A DNA stretch of 64,000 bases from Martelella sp. AD-3. Lineage in GTDB: Bacteria; Pseudomonadota; Alphaproteobacteria; Rhizobiales; Rhizobiaceae. The stretch is from positions 3,476,501 through 3,540,500 of the forward strand of contig NZ_CP014275.1 of NCBI RefSeq assembly GCF_001578105.1, read 5' to 3'. The notes below the pieces were generated by a model. It made no database searches. It was not told the origin of the DNA and saw nothing but the letters and a program-made list of their open reading frames with translations. Below are positions 17,536-26,604 of this stretch, piece after piece (position 1 is the stretch's first letter; every line of letters begins with the position of its first letter). The position numbers and the translations under genes were made by a program.

Positions 17536-18426
17536 ATGCAATGGCGAGCCTACATTCTTTTGACCATAACCACGCTTTTTTGGGGCGGAAACCTGACCGT
17601 CGGCAAGCTCGCCGTCGGTCATGTGTCGCCGATGGTGATGAATTCGTTTCGCTGGGGCATTGCGGCGCTGGTGATTTCGGCCTTTTCCATGCCGCAATTC
17701 AAGCGGGACTGGCCGGTGATCCGCAAGAACTGGCCGCTTCTCTTCGCCTACGGCGCGGTTGGCTTCGCCGCCTTCAACGCCTTCCTCTATTCCGGCCTTC
17801 GCTTCACCTCCGCCATTAACAGCGCGATCGACCAGGCGGCCATACCGCTGCTGATCTTCGTCTTGAACTTCCTGTTCTTCCGCGTGCGCGCCTCGACGGC
17901 CCAGCTTGCGGGCTTCGCGCTGACCCTTGCCGGCGTCGCCGTTACGGTTTCCCACGGCGAGCTTTCGCGCCTGCTCGCGCTTGAGATCAATTTCGGCGAT
18001 TTTCTCGTGCTGATGGCGGTGCTGTGCTATTCGCTCTATACCGTCAGCCTGCGCTACAAGCCCGCGCTTGACTGGCGGGCTATGGCCATGGCCTGTTTCT
18101 TCGGCGCCTTCCTCGCCTCCCTGCCGATGGTGGCCGCGGAGGCGGCGCTCGGCCTTGCCATGCTGCCGCATGACCTGACCGGTTTCGGCGTCATCATCTT
18201 CATCGGCCTTTTCCCTTCCCTCGTCTCGCAGGTGCTTTTCATCCGCGGCGTGGAGCTGATCGGCCCGAACCGGGCAGGGCTCTTCATCAACCTGATCCCG
18301 GTCTTCGGTACCATCCTTGCGGTCGTCGTCCTCGGCGAAAGTCCGGAGGGCTTCCATGCCGTTGCCTTCGCGCTTGCCATCGGCGGCATCGCGCTTGCGG
18401 AATGGGGCAAACCGAAGACCCCTTGA
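17536..18426 (+). CDS. EamA-family (DMT) exporter
   Basis: About 296 residues with ten hydrophobic segments in two EamA repeats (about 10-140 and 150-285), the layout of drug/metabolite transporters such as RhtA and YdcZ relatives. These inner-membrane proteins usually export amino acids or other metabolites. ATG 17536 is preferred over GTG 17530 because CAGGGA lies at a normal distance only from the ATG. It is divergent from purA (218-bp gap) and stands alone. The substrate cannot be inferred. Confidence 0.85.
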   Translation: MQWRAYILLTITTLFWGGNLTVGKLAVGHVSPMVMNSFRWGIAALVISAFSMPQFKRDWPVIRKNWPLLFAYGAVGFAAFNAFLYSGLRFTSAINSAIDQAAIPLLIFVLNFLFFRVRASTAQLAGFALTLAGVAVTVSHGELSRLLALEINFGDFLVLMAVLCYSLYTVSLRYKPALDWRAMAMACFFGAFLASLPMVAAEAALGLAMLPHDLTGFGVIIFIGLFPSLVSQVLFIRGVELIGPNRAGLFINLIPVFGTILAVVVLGESPEGFHAVAFALAIGGIALAEWGKPKTP

Positions 18427-18552
18427 GAGCGCACACAAAAAGGCAGCGGACGGAACACAAATCGATGCTTTTGCCTGTATGATGTTTTTCCTACACCTGT
18501 GTTGAAGCCGCCCGAAGGGTGCGGCGGGGAACATCAAGACAGGTTGATCGAC

Positions 18553-19353
18553 ATGGCCAAGCGCTTCTACTGGAATGAACTGACGAGCCCGGAATTCAGC
18601 GCTCTGGACCCGGCGACCACCGTCGCTATCCTGCCGCTCGCCTCCACCGAACAGCACGGACCGCATCTTCCGGTCGCGACCGATGTCGCCATCGCCCAGG
18701 GCATGCTCGACACGCTCAAGGAAAACCTGCCCGAAGAGCTCGACGTGCTGGTCCTGCCCGTCCAGGAAATCGGCAAGGCCAATGAGCATATCCACGGCCC
18801 CGGAACACTCTCCTTCGGCGCGGACCTCCTGATCCCCGCATGGACGACGATCGGCGAAAAGGTCGCCGCGGCCGGCCTGCGCAAGATCATCATGGTCAAC
18901 AGCCATGGCGGCAATCTCGACATCATGAGCATCGTCTCGCGGGAAATGCGCGTGCGCTTCAACATGGTCGCCGTTGCCACCCAATGGGCGCGTTTCGGCT
19001 CGCCCGACGGCATGATCAGCGAGGAAGAACGCACCTACGGCATTCACGGCGGCGAGGTCGAGACCTCGCTGATGCTCCACTTCCGTCCGGAACTGGTCAG
19101 GATGGAACATGCCGAAAACTTCGTGTCGCTGGCCAAATGGCAGAAGGAAAACACCCGCCGCCTGCAGCCGACGCCGCCCAATGCGCTGGCCTGGATCGCC
19201 CATGATCTCAACCCCAAGGGGGCGCTCGGCAATGCCGCGATCGCGACGGCGGAAAAGGGCGCGGCCATCGCGCAACACCAGATTGCGGGCTTCATCGAAC
19301 TGATCGAGGATGTCGTCGCCTACCCGCTCGACAAGCTTTATACGCCGGCGTGA
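18553..19353 (+). CDS. Creatininase-family amidohydrolase
   Basis: A 266-residue metal-dependent amidase of the creatininase family. Metal and catalytic residues are visible in STEQHGPHLPVATD (Glu33, His35, Asp44), VNSHGGN (about 115-121) and GIHGGEVETSLML. Family members open cyclic amides (creatinine, formamide intermediates of riboflavin or mycofactocin pathways). The ATG at 18553 is chosen because the protein then starts just before the conserved core. Its stop abuts the stop of the convergent LysR gene with no spacing (19351-19356). The neighbouring operon encodes a deaminase-like amidohydrolase, so a joint role on a cyclic nitrogen compound is plausible but unproved. Confidence 0.85.
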   Translation: MAKRFYWNELTSPEFSALDPATTVAILPLASTEQHGPHLPVATDVAIAQGMLDTLKENLPEELDVLVLPVQEIGKANEHIHGPGTLSFGADLLIPAWTTIGEKVAAAGLRKIIMVNSHGGNLDIMSIVSREMRVRFNMVAVATQWARFGSPDGMISEEERTYGIHGGEVETSLMLHFRPELVRMEHAENFVSLAKWQKENTRRLQPTPPNALAWIAHDLNPKGALGNAAIATAEKGAAIAQHQIAGFIELIEDVVAYPLDKLYTPA

Positions 19354-20295
19354 TCAACCTGGCGACGGCGGCAGGTGATGGCGTTGCTGCAGCGTGTCGA
19401 TAATGGCGGAAAGCTCCTTCAGCAGGTAATCGACGAACAGGCTGCTTGCCGCATCAAGCGGCGCGCGGGCGCGTGAAAAGAGTTTCATCGGCTGGTGGCG
19501 CACATGCGGATCGGCGAGCGGGCGGAAGGCCAGTTCGCCTTTCTGGCATTCGACATAGACATCGAGCGGATTGAGGAAGGTCAGCCCCGTGCCCCGCTTG
19601 ACCAGGCCTTTCAGCATTTCCGACGCATTGGTCTCCACCACCGGCTCGATCGGCAGGGACAAGGGCGACAGCGCCAGATTGATGACATGGCGCAGGCTTG
19701 TGCCGGGCTGGGCGAGCACCAGCGGCTCCTGCACGACGTCGGAGACATTGACGCGCTCTTCCCGCGCGAGGCGATGATCGGGCGGCATCACGGCCCCGAT
19801 CGGCACATCGAAGGAGGCGAGCGTGCGGATGCCCGGCGTCGGCGGAATGTTGAAGCCGAGGCCGAGATCGACCTCGCCGGTCAGCACATTGGCGATCGTC
19901 GTGGTGCCGCCATCGGATCTGAGATGGATGCGGATCCTTGGATTTTCATCAACGAAACGGGCGATGATATCCGGCAGCGGACCGGCGGCAAGTCCGACGG
20001 TCGCGACCAGCGTCACCTTGCCCGCCTGTGGCATTTTCAGCGCGCGGATACGCGATTCCAGCTTCTCATAGCCCTTCAGCACCTCGCGGATATGCTCCAC
20101 GCACATCTCGCCGGCCGCCGTCAGCCGCAGACCACGGGGCAGCCGCTCGAACAGCGGCGCGCCGAATTCCTCTTCCAGGGCAAGGATTTGCCGGTTCACG
20201 GCGGATGAGGCGACATTCAGCCGCTGGGCGGCCTTGCGGATCGACCCGCAACGGGCGATCTCGTCGATATATTGCAGTTTCCTGGAATGAAGCAT
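19354..20295 (-). CDS. LysR-family transcriptional regulator
   Basis: About 313 residues: an N-terminal winged HTH (residues 5-65, SIRKAAQRLNVASSAVNRQI) and a periplasmic-binding-like effector domain (about 90-300). LysR proteins usually sit divergent from the operon they activate and respond to a pathway metabolite, which fits the rightward transporter operon starting at 20490. ATG 20295 is chosen; an upstream in-frame start at 20370 would add a non-conserved tail. A perfect inverted repeat at 20387-20416 in the shared 194-bp gap is the likely binding site. Confidence 0.9.
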   Translation of the reverse strand: MLHSRKLQYIDEIARCGSIRKAAQRLNVASSAVNRQILALEEEFGAPLFERLPRGLRLTAAGEMCVEHIREVLKGYEKLESRIRALKMPQAGKVTLVATVGLAAGPLPDIIARFVDENPRIRIHLRSDGGTTTIANVLTGEVDLGLGFNIPPTPGIRTLASFDVPIGAVMPPDHRLAREERVNVSDVVQEPLVLAQPGTSLRHVINLALSPLSLPIEPVVETNASEMLKGLVKRGTGLTFLNPLDVYVECQKGELAFRPLADPHVRHQPMKLFSRARAPLDAASSLFVDYLLKELSAIIDTLQQRHHLPPSPG

Positions 20296-20386
20296 GGGCG
20301 TAGACTCACAGCTGCCGGACCCTTGCGCTGACCAAATTTTGCGCAGTTCGACTACAATTATAACAATCAAGCCGGTTGTGCAAAAA

Positions 20387-20416
20387 AAGCATCAATGGGG
20401 ACGAAAATTGATGCTT
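20387..20416. promoter_or_regulatory. Perfect inverted repeat, likely LysR operator
   Basis: AAGCATCAAT (20387-20396) and ATTGATGCTT (20407-20416) form a perfect 10-bp inverted repeat with a 10-bp spacer. The core contains an ATC...GAT arrangement compatible with LysR sites. It is centred 88 bp before the operon start codon and 106 bp before the LysR start, the usual place for an activator site. Confidence 0.6.
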
Positions 20417-20489
20417 CTCAAACAGCGGTGAAGCCGCTCAAATGCAACAATCTGAAAGCTTCACGACGAAAAGCGAAGGGGAATAGCTT

Positions 20490-21497
20490 ATGTCGACTAC
20501 CTCAAAGACCGCCGCGCTCGCCGGCGCTGCCTTCATGGCAGCGGCCGCCACGCCCGCCTTTGCGCTGGACGAGGTCTCCTATGGCACCAACTGGCTGGCG
20601 CAGGCCGAGCATGGCGGTTTCTACCAGGCCGTCGCCGACGGCACATACGAGAAATACGGCCTGGACGTCACCATCGTGCAGGGCGGCCCGCAGGCAGCCA
20701 ACCGCGCGCTCCTGATCGCCGGCAAGGTCGATTTCTACATGGGCTCGCCCCAGGGCGAGCTTGACGCCGTCGTCGAGGACATTCCGCTCATCGATGTCGC
20801 CGCCATCTTCCAGAAGGACCCGCAGATCCTGATGGCCCATCCCGACCAGGGCATCGAGGAATTCGCCGATCTCGCCAAGCTGCCGACCATCTTCATGGGC
20901 AAGGACGGTTTCCTGTCCTACTTCCAGTGGATGAAGGCCAATTTCGACGGCTTCGACGATGCCCAGTACAAGCCCTATACCTTCAACCCGGCGCCCTTTA
21001 TCGCCGATCCGCAGTCGGCCCAGCAGGGTTACCTCACCTCCGAGCCCTATTCGGTCGAGAAGGAAGCCGGTTGGTCGCCGAAGGTCTTCCTGCTCGCCGA
21101 CAGCGGCTATTCGCCCTATTCGACGATGATCACCGCGCAGAAGAAGCTGGTCGAGGAAAACCCGGACCTCGTCCAGCGTTTCGTCGATGCCTCGATCGAA
21201 GGCTGGTACAACTATCTCTACGGCGACAACACCGCTGCCAACGAACTGATCAAGGCCGACAATCCGGAAATGACGGACGAGCAGATCGCCTATTCCATCG
21301 AAAAGATGAAGGAATACGGCATCGTCGTTTCCGGCGACGCGGATGAAGGCGGCATCGGCTGCATCACCGACGCCCACTACAAGACCTTCTTCGACGACAT
21401 GGTCGATATCGGCCTTTTCGAAGCTGATCTCGACTACACGAAGGCTTACACGACCGCGTTCGTCTGCAAGGGCGTTGGCATGGACCTGATGAAATAG
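20490..21497 (+). CDS. NMT1/SsuA-type ABC transporter substrate-binding protein
   Basis: A 335-residue periplasmic binding protein of the NMT1/THI5-like group (relatives bind taurine, sulfonates, thiamine precursors and other small organic molecules). The signal peptide ends at TPAFA-LDEV (about residue 26). The motif VSYGTNWLAQAEHGGFYQA is the typical N-terminal lobe, and GGPQAANRALLIAGKVDF the ligand-pocket region. The start ATG has AAGGGGAATAG upstream. It is the first gene of a six-gene operon and is followed by a strong hairpin before the ATPase gene. Confidence 0.9.
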   Translation: MSTTSKTAALAGAAFMAAAATPAFALDEVSYGTNWLAQAEHGGFYQAVADGTYEKYGLDVTIVQGGPQAANRALLIAGKVDFYMGSPQGELDAVVEDIPLIDVAAIFQKDPQILMAHPDQGIEEFADLAKLPTIFMGKDGFLSYFQWMKANFDGFDDAQYKPYTFNPAPFIADPQSAQQGYLTSEPYSVEKEAGWSPKVFLLADSGYSPYSTMITAQKKLVEENPDLVQRFVDASIEGWYNYLYGDNTAANELIKADNPEMTDEQIAYSIEKMKEYGIVVSGDADEGGIGCITDAHYKTFFDDMVDIGLFEADLDYTKAYTTAFVCKGVGMDLMK

Positions 21498-21512
21498 GCA
21501 GCCCGAAACGCT

Positions 21513-21541
21513 CCGTTTCGCGTCATTCAGGCGCGAAACGG
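21513..21541 (+). other. Intercistronic hairpin after substrate-binding-protein gene
   Basis: CCGTTTCGCG (21513-21522) and CGCGAAACGG (21532-21541) form a perfect 10-bp stem with a 9-nt loop and no T-run. Position in the only wide gap of the operon suggests mRNA 3'-end protection, giving more binding protein than transporter, as known for other ABC operons. Confidence 0.6.
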
Positions 21542-21569
21542 CACCTTGAACTGAATGCAGGATAGCCGC

Positions 21570-22388
21570 ATGCCGAACGCCTATGCCGAAATTCCGGCAT
21601 CGCTACAAAAGCCATTGGTGAAGATGGAGCATGTCACCAAGATCTTCTCCAACGGCACCATCGCGCTCAACGACATGTCCCTGACAGTGCGCCAGGGCGA
21701 GTTTGTCAGCCTGCTCGGGCCTTCCGGCTGCGGCAAGTCGACCGCGCTCAGGATCATCGCCGCGCTCGGCGACATCACCCGCGGCACGATAGACTGGCCA
21801 AGCTCGCGCATTTCCGCCAAGGGGCGCCCGGAAGGCGATATCAGCTTCGTCTTCCAGGAGCCGACGCTGATGCCCTGGGCAACGGTGTTCGGCAATGTCT
21901 ACCTGCCGCTGAAGCTGCGCGGCCAGTCGAAAGCCGGCACGCGCGATCAGATCATGGACGTTTTGGAAACCGTCGGCCTTGAGGATTTCGCCGATGCCTA
22001 TCCGCGCGAGCTTTCCGGCGGCATGAAGATGCGCGTCTCGATCGCCCGCGCACTGGTCACAAAACCGAAACTTCTCCTGATGGACGAGCCCTTCGCAGCG
22101 CTTGACGAGATCACCCGCCAGCGGCTCAACGACGATGTGCTCAGGCTCTGGCACGAGACCGGCATCACCGTCATCTTCGTCACCCATTCCGTTTTCGAAT
22201 CCGCCTATCTGTCCAACCGCATCGTCGTGATGCGCGCCCGTCCCGGCCAGGTCTTCGACGACTTTCCGCTCGACACGAGCCAGGTGCGTGACGAGGACTA
22301 CCGTTCGTCGGAGGAATATCACCAGGCCTGCGCGAAAGTGTCCCACGCGCTGCAGGGCGCGATCCACGCCGCAGGAGGAGAACACTGA
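21570..22388 (+). CDS. ABC transporter ATP-binding protein (SsuB/TauB type)
   Basis: About 272 residues with all nucleotide-binding motifs: Walker A GPSGCGKST, Q-loop FVFQEPTLMPW, signature LSGGMKMRVSIARAL, Walker B LLLMDEPFAALDE and H-loop FVTHS. It powers import with the preceding binding protein and the following permease. ATG 21570 has AGGATAG upstream and is preferred over ATG 21555. Its stop overlaps the permease start (TGATG at 22386-22390), so translation is coupled. Confidence 0.92.
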   Translation: MPNAYAEIPASLQKPLVKMEHVTKIFSNGTIALNDMSLTVRQGEFVSLLGPSGCGKSTALRIIAALGDITRGTIDWPSSRISAKGRPEGDISFVFQEPTLMPWATVFGNVYLPLKLRGQSKAGTRDQIMDVLETVGLEDFADAYPRELSGGMKMRVSIARALVTKPKLLLMDEPFAALDEITRQRLNDDVLRLWHETGITVIFVTHSVFESAYLSNRIVVMRARPGQVFDDFPLDTSQVRDEDYRSSEEYHQACAKVSHALQGAIHAAGGEH

Positions 22389-23242
22389 TGAGCGACAAGG
22401 TAAGCGCCATGCAGCAGGACGATGCGGCCTACGCGAAGCCCGGTTTCTGGGCGCGTCACGGCGAAACGGTCCTGAAAATCACGATCCCGATCGCCGTGCT
22501 CGCCTTCCTCGTGCTGGTCTGGCAGGCGATCGTGGTCATCTACCAGACCCCGCATTACATCCTTCCCGGCCCCGCGCTGGTGGTCGAGGCTTTCTTCGAG
22601 GACTGGGGCACGCTCGCGCCGGCGCTGTGGGTGACGACCAAGATCACCTTCATCTCGCTCGGCCTTGCCCTTGTCGGCGGCGTCGGCCTTGCCGTCATAA
22701 TGGTCCAATCGCGCTGGATCGAGACCGCGCTTTACCCGATCACCGTCATCCTTCAGGTGACCCCGATCGTCGCCATCGCGCCGCTGATCCTGATATACAC
22801 GCCAACGACGCAGGTGGCGCTCCTGATCTGCGCCTTCCTCGTCGCCTTCTTCCCGATCCTCTCCAACATGGCGCAGGGCCTGAAGAGCGTCGACCATAAC
22901 CTCCTGAACCTGTTCGAGCTCTACGGCGCCTCGCGCTGGCAGACGCTCATCCACCTGAAACTGCCCGCATCGCTCCCCTATTTCATGACGGGGCTCCGGA
23001 TCGGCGGCGGTCTGGCGCTGATTGCCGCCGTGGTCGCCGAGTTCGCCGCGGGCTCGGCTGGCGCCGGCTCCGGCCTTGCCTTCCGTCTTCTGGAATCGCA
23101 GTACCGGCTCAACATTCCGCGCCTCTTCGCAGCGCTCTTCATGCTCGCCTGCCTCGGCGTGGCAATCTTCGCGCTCACCTCCTTCATTGCCTGGCTGTTC
23201 CTGCACCGCTGGCACGAAAGCAGCCTCAAGAGGGAAAACTGA
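22388..23242 (+). CDS. ABC transporter permease (SsuC/TauC type)
   Basis: A 284-residue inner-membrane permease with about six membrane helices and the binding-protein-dependent transport signature (LYGASRWQTLIHLKLPASLPYF, the EAA loop, written here in two parts: LYGASRWQTLIHL and KLPASLPYF). The N-terminal 30 residues are cytoplasmic. The start overlaps the ATPase stop, and its own stop overlaps the start of the amidohydrolase gene, so uptake and first enzyme are translationally linked. Confidence 0.9.
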   Translation: MSDKVSAMQQDDAAYAKPGFWARHGETVLKITIPIAVLAFLVLVWQAIVVIYQTPHYILPGPALVVEAFFEDWGTLAPALWVTTKITFISLGLALVGGVGLAVIMVQSRWIETALYPITVILQVTPIVAIAPLILIYTPTTQVALLICAFLVAFFPILSNMAQGLKSVDHNLLNLFELYGASRWQTLIHLKLPASLPYFMTGLRIGGGLALIAAVVAEFAAGSAGAGSGLAFRLLESQYRLNIPRLFAALFMLACLGVAIFALTSFIAWLFLHRWHESSLKREN

Positions 23243-24552
23243 TGCCGGGATTCATGACATTGCCGGAAGCGCCCTCCTATGCGCTTCTGAGAGCCACCGT
23301 TCCTGCCGTCTGCCTTGCCGATGCGAGCAGCTTCGAGGCGAAGGAAGGTCTCGTCTCGGCCGATATCGTGATCGCGGACGGCAAGGTCGACGCCATTCTG
23401 CCCGCCGGCACGGCGCCCGCCGCGCTTCCCGCCGCCGACATGCGCGGCGGCATGGTCTGGCCCACCTTTACCGACATGCACACCCATATCGACAAGGGCC
23501 ATATATGGGAGCGCCGCCGCAATCCCGACGGCACCTTCATGGGAGCCCTGGAAAACGTGATGGCCGACCGGCAGGCCAACTGGTCGGCCGATGACGTCGC
23601 CGCCCGCATGGAATTCTCGCTGAAATCGGCCTACGCCCATGGCACAAGCCTTCTGCGCACCCATCTCGACAGCCTGCCGCCACAGCACGAAATCTCCTTC
23701 GAGGTGTTTTCGGACACCCGGGAAAAATGGGCGGGCCGGATCGAGCTTCAGGCCGTCGCGCTCTTTTCCATCGACATGATCTTCGAGCCCTTCTTCGATG
23801 ATCTGACGAGGCTTCTGAAACGCCACAACGGGTTGATCGGCGGCGTCACGCAAATGCTGCCGGACCTTGACGCGCGGCTGGACCGCATGTTCCGCGCGGC
23901 AGCCGACAACGGTCTCGATATCGACCTGCATGTGGATGAGACCGAAGAGCGTGAAGTCCTGACCCTAGGCCGGATTGCCGAGGCCAAGCTCAGAAACGGC
24001 TTTGAGGGTTCGGTCACCGTCGGCCATTGCTGTTCGCTGGCCCGTCAGGACGAAGACACGGCAAAGCGCACGATCGATGTCGTTGCCCAAGCCGGACTAT
24101 CCGTCGTCTCGCTGCCGATGTGCAACATGTACCTGCAGGACCGCCACGAAGGCCGCACGCCGCGCTGGCGAGGCGTAACGCTGTTCAAGGAACTGACGGC
24201 AGCCGGGGTGAAGACGGCTGTTTCTTCCGACAATACCCGCGACCCGTTTTATGCCTATGGCGACCTCGATCCGGTCGAGGTCATTCGCGAGGCCGTGCGC
24301 ATTCTCCAGCTGGATCACCCGCTGGACGAGACCGCCCGCATCATCACCCGCACACCCGCCGAAATCCTCGGCCGGGGCGAGCGTGGGGTGATTGCCGAAG
24401 GCGGACCCGCCGACCTCGTCCTCTTCAGCGCCCGGCGCTGGAGCGAATTCCTCTCCCGTCCGCAGGCTGACCGCATCGTGATGCGGAATGGCATGGGCAT
24501 CGACCGCAGCCTGCCGGATTATCGCGAACTTGACCCGCTGATGGATAAGTGA
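23242..24552 (+). CDS. Cytosine-deaminase-like metal-dependent amidohydrolase
   Basis: A 436-residue amidohydrolase-superfamily enzyme. Metal-ligand motifs are DMHTHIDKGH (His80, His82), LHVDE, VGHCCSL and SDNTRDPFYAYGDLD, matching the cytosine/creatinine deaminase branch. It should remove an amino group or open a ring in a nitrogen heterocycle in the cytoplasm. Its start overlaps the permease stop (23239-23244), so the imported compound is probably its direct substrate. Compared with E. coli CodA the N-terminus is similar in length. The true substrate is unknown. Confidence 0.85.
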   Translation: MPGFMTLPEAPSYALLRATVPAVCLADASSFEAKEGLVSADIVIADGKVDAILPAGTAPAALPAADMRGGMVWPTFTDMHTHIDKGHIWERRRNPDGTFMGALENVMADRQANWSADDVAARMEFSLKSAYAHGTSLLRTHLDSLPPQHEISFEVFSDTREKWAGRIELQAVALFSIDMIFEPFFDDLTRLLKRHNGLIGGVTQMLPDLDARLDRMFRAAADNGLDIDLHVDETEEREVLTLGRIAEAKLRNGFEGSVTVGHCCSLARQDEDTAKRTIDVVAQAGLSVVSLPMCNMYLQDRHEGRTPRWRGVTLFKELTAAGVKTAVSSDNTRDPFYAYGDLDPVEVIREAVRILQLDHPLDETARIITRTPAEILGRGERGVIAEGGPADLVLFSARRWSEFLSRPQADRIVMRNGMGIDRSLPDYRELDPLMDK

Positions 24553-24554
24553 AC

Positions 24555-25964
24555 ATGCCGGACTATCAACAGATCAAGGCCGAACTCGAAGGCATCGCCA
24601 TCGAGGACAATCCCAATATGGTTCTGCGCAAGAGCCGGGATTTCTACTGGTACTCTCCAATCCTGAAGGAACAGCTTGAGAATGTGACCGGCGATCTGGT
24701 CGTCTCGCCGAAGAACGAGGAAGAGCTGATCCGGATCCTCAAGGTCGCGTTCAAGAATGACGTTCCCGTCACGGCGCGCGGCGGCGGCACAGGCAATTAC
24801 GGGCAGTGCATGCCGCTTTCCGGCGGCATCGTGCTCGACATGACCAAGATGAACGCCATCAAGGACATAAAGCCCGGCCGCGTCATCGCTGAGGCCGGCA
24901 TCATCTGCGCCCAGCTTGACAGGGAGCTGAAGGAAAAATCCGGGCAGGAACTGCGCTTCCATCCCTCGACCACCGGCCAGGCCACGCTCGGCGGCTTCAT
25001 CGCCGGCGGCTCCGGCGGCGTCGGCTCGGTCCACTGGGGCGGCCTTCGCGACCTTGGCAATGTTCTGCGTTTGCGGATCGTGACGCTGGAGGCAGAACCG
25101 CGGGTGATGGAACTGACGGCGCGCGACCTCCTGAAGGTCAGCCACGCCTACGGCACCAACGGCATCATCACCGAGGTCGAGATGCCGCTGGCGCCCGCCT
25201 ATGACTGGGTGGATGTGATGGTCGGCCACGAGACCTTCATGGATGCCGTGCGCTTTTCCGACCGTCTGGCGAAATCCTCCGGCATCCTGGTCAAGGAAAT
25301 CGCCCCGATCGCGGCTCCCGTGCCCTATTCCTATTTCAACCGCCACAAGCCCTATCTGAGGGAAGGTGAGTCTGTCTCCGTGGTCATGGTGGCGCCGCAT
25401 TCGCTGGAACCCTTCGAGGCGCTGGTGAACCTCTACAAGGGCGAGATCCGCTTCCGCTCCGATGAGGCCGAAAGCCTGCGCGGCCTGCCGCGCGCCTATG
25501 AACTCGGCTGGAACCACACGACGCTCAGAGCGCTGAAGATGGAGCCGGATGCCTTCACTTATCTGCAAGTCCAGTATCCCGGACCCGATCATGTGGCCAA
25601 GGTCCAGGAGATGACCGCGCTTTTCGGCGACGAGGTGATCGGCCATCTGGAATTCCTGCGTTTCGACGGCGCGATTCAGTGTTCCGGCCTGCCACTGGTG
25701 CGCTACACCACGGCCGAGCGGCTGGAAGAGATCATCCGTATCCACGAGGATCATGGTTGTCCGATCTTCAACCCGCACCGCTATACGCTGGAAGAGGGCG
25801 GCATGAAGCAGACCGACGAATTGCAGCTGGCCTTCAAGAAGGAAACCGACCCCAAGGGCCTTCTGAACCCCGGCAAGATGATCGCCTGGGAAAATCCGGA
25901 TTTCGATTTCAAGGCCGGCAAGAACTTCCTGTTCAAGGGCCTTTCCGAGACGGGAGCCGAATAG
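24555..25964 (+). CDS. FAD-binding (PCMH-type) oxidase, GlcD-like
   Basis: About 469 residues. The N-terminal FAD-binding PCMH domain (about 35-220) carries ARGGGTGNYGQCMPLSGG and HPSTTGQATLGGFIAGGSGG, which cradle the FAD pyrophosphate; the C-terminal domain (about 260-450) is the FAD-linked oxidase cap. Relatives oxidise 2-hydroxy acids such as glycolate or lactate. ATG 24555 starts 3 bp after the upstream stop. Being in one operon with a deaminase-like enzyme, it probably oxidises a hydroxy-acid or ring product in the same pathway. Confidence 0.87.
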   Translation: MPDYQQIKAELEGIAIEDNPNMVLRKSRDFYWYSPILKEQLENVTGDLVVSPKNEEELIRILKVAFKNDVPVTARGGGTGNYGQCMPLSGGIVLDMTKMNAIKDIKPGRVIAEAGIICAQLDRELKEKSGQELRFHPSTTGQATLGGFIAGGSGGVGSVHWGGLRDLGNVLRLRIVTLEAEPRVMELTARDLLKVSHAYGTNGIITEVEMPLAPAYDWVDVMVGHETFMDAVRFSDRLAKSSGILVKEIAPIAAPVPYSYFNRHKPYLREGESVSVVMVAPHSLEPFEALVNLYKGEIRFRSDEAESLRGLPRAYELGWNHTTLRALKMEPDAFTYLQVQYPGPDHVAKVQEMTALFGDEVIGHLEFLRFDGAIQCSGLPLVRYTTAERLEEIIRIHEDHGCPIFNPHRYTLEEGGMKQTDELQLAFKKETDPKGLLNPGKMIAWENPDFDFKAGKNFLFKGLSETGAE

Positions 25965-25965
25965 G

Positions 25966-26547
25966 ATGCGCGTTCTCGTTCTCTTCAGCCATCCGGTGGA
26001 AACGAGCTTCGGAGCGGCGCTTCATGCCCAGGTGGTGGAAAGCCTGAAGAAGGCCGGCCACGAGGTTGATGATTGCGATCTTTACGCCGAGGGTTTCCAG
26101 CCGGTCCTGACCCGCGAGGAGCGGATCGGCTATCACGACTATCCGGAAAATACCGCACCGGTTGAAGGCTATGTCGAGCGGTTGCGCAAGGCCGAAGCCC
26201 TCGTCATCGTCACGCCAGTGTGGAATTTCGGCTTTCCGGCCATGCTGAAAGGCTATTTCGACCGGGTCTGGCTGCCGGGTGTTTCGTTTGCGCTCGAGGA
26301 CGGGAAACTGACCCCGACGCTGCGCCATATCAGGAAGCTTGCGGCTGTCTTCACCTATGGCGCAACGCCGATGCGGGCGTTTCTGGCCGGCAATCCGCCG
26401 AAAAAGATCGTCAAGCGCGTGTTGCGCGCCCAGATCAAGCTCGGCGCCCCGGTGTCCTTCATGGCGCATTACGACATGAACAACTGCACCGACAGGACCA
26501 GGGCCGATTTCCTTGCAAGGGTGAAGGCCGAGATGGAAGCTTTCTGA
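25966..26547 (+). CDS. Flavodoxin-fold NAD(P)H-dependent reductase
   Basis: A 193-residue protein of the NQO/MdaB/KefF group: the N-terminal FMN/FAD-binding loop VLFSHPVETSFGAALH, the mid-protein TPVWNFGFPAMLKGYFDRVW and the conserved pocket GVSFALEDG. It catalyses two-electron reduction of quinones or similar acceptors. It begins 1 bp after the upstream stop and is the last gene of the operon, followed by a strong terminator. It may recycle electrons for the FAD oxidase or protect against quinone products; this is inference. Confidence 0.87.
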   Translation: MRVLVLFSHPVETSFGAALHAQVVESLKKAGHEVDDCDLYAEGFQPVLTREERIGYHDYPENTAPVEGYVERLRKAEALVIVTPVWNFGFPAMLKGYFDRVWLPGVSFALEDGKLTPTLRHIRKLAAVFTYGATPMRAFLAGNPPKKIVKRVLRAQIKLGAPVSFMAHYDMNNCTDRTRADFLARVKAEMEAF

Positions 26548-26604
26548 CGCTTCGGGCGTCCACCCCCTTTACATCACCGCTCAGACCACTAGGTCTAGGA
26601 CTAA

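Noticed and set aside
17449..19278. A 609-codon minus-strand open frame across the EamA and creatininase genes
   Set aside because: It covers two well-supported genes on the other strand and reads as Arg/His/Gln-rich composition without any family motif.
20296..20489. A thiamine-pyrophosphate riboswitch before the NMT1-type binding-protein gene
   Set aside because: The binding-protein family includes thiamine-precursor binders, but the leader lacks the conserved TPP core sequences; only the inverted repeat at 20387-20416 stands out.
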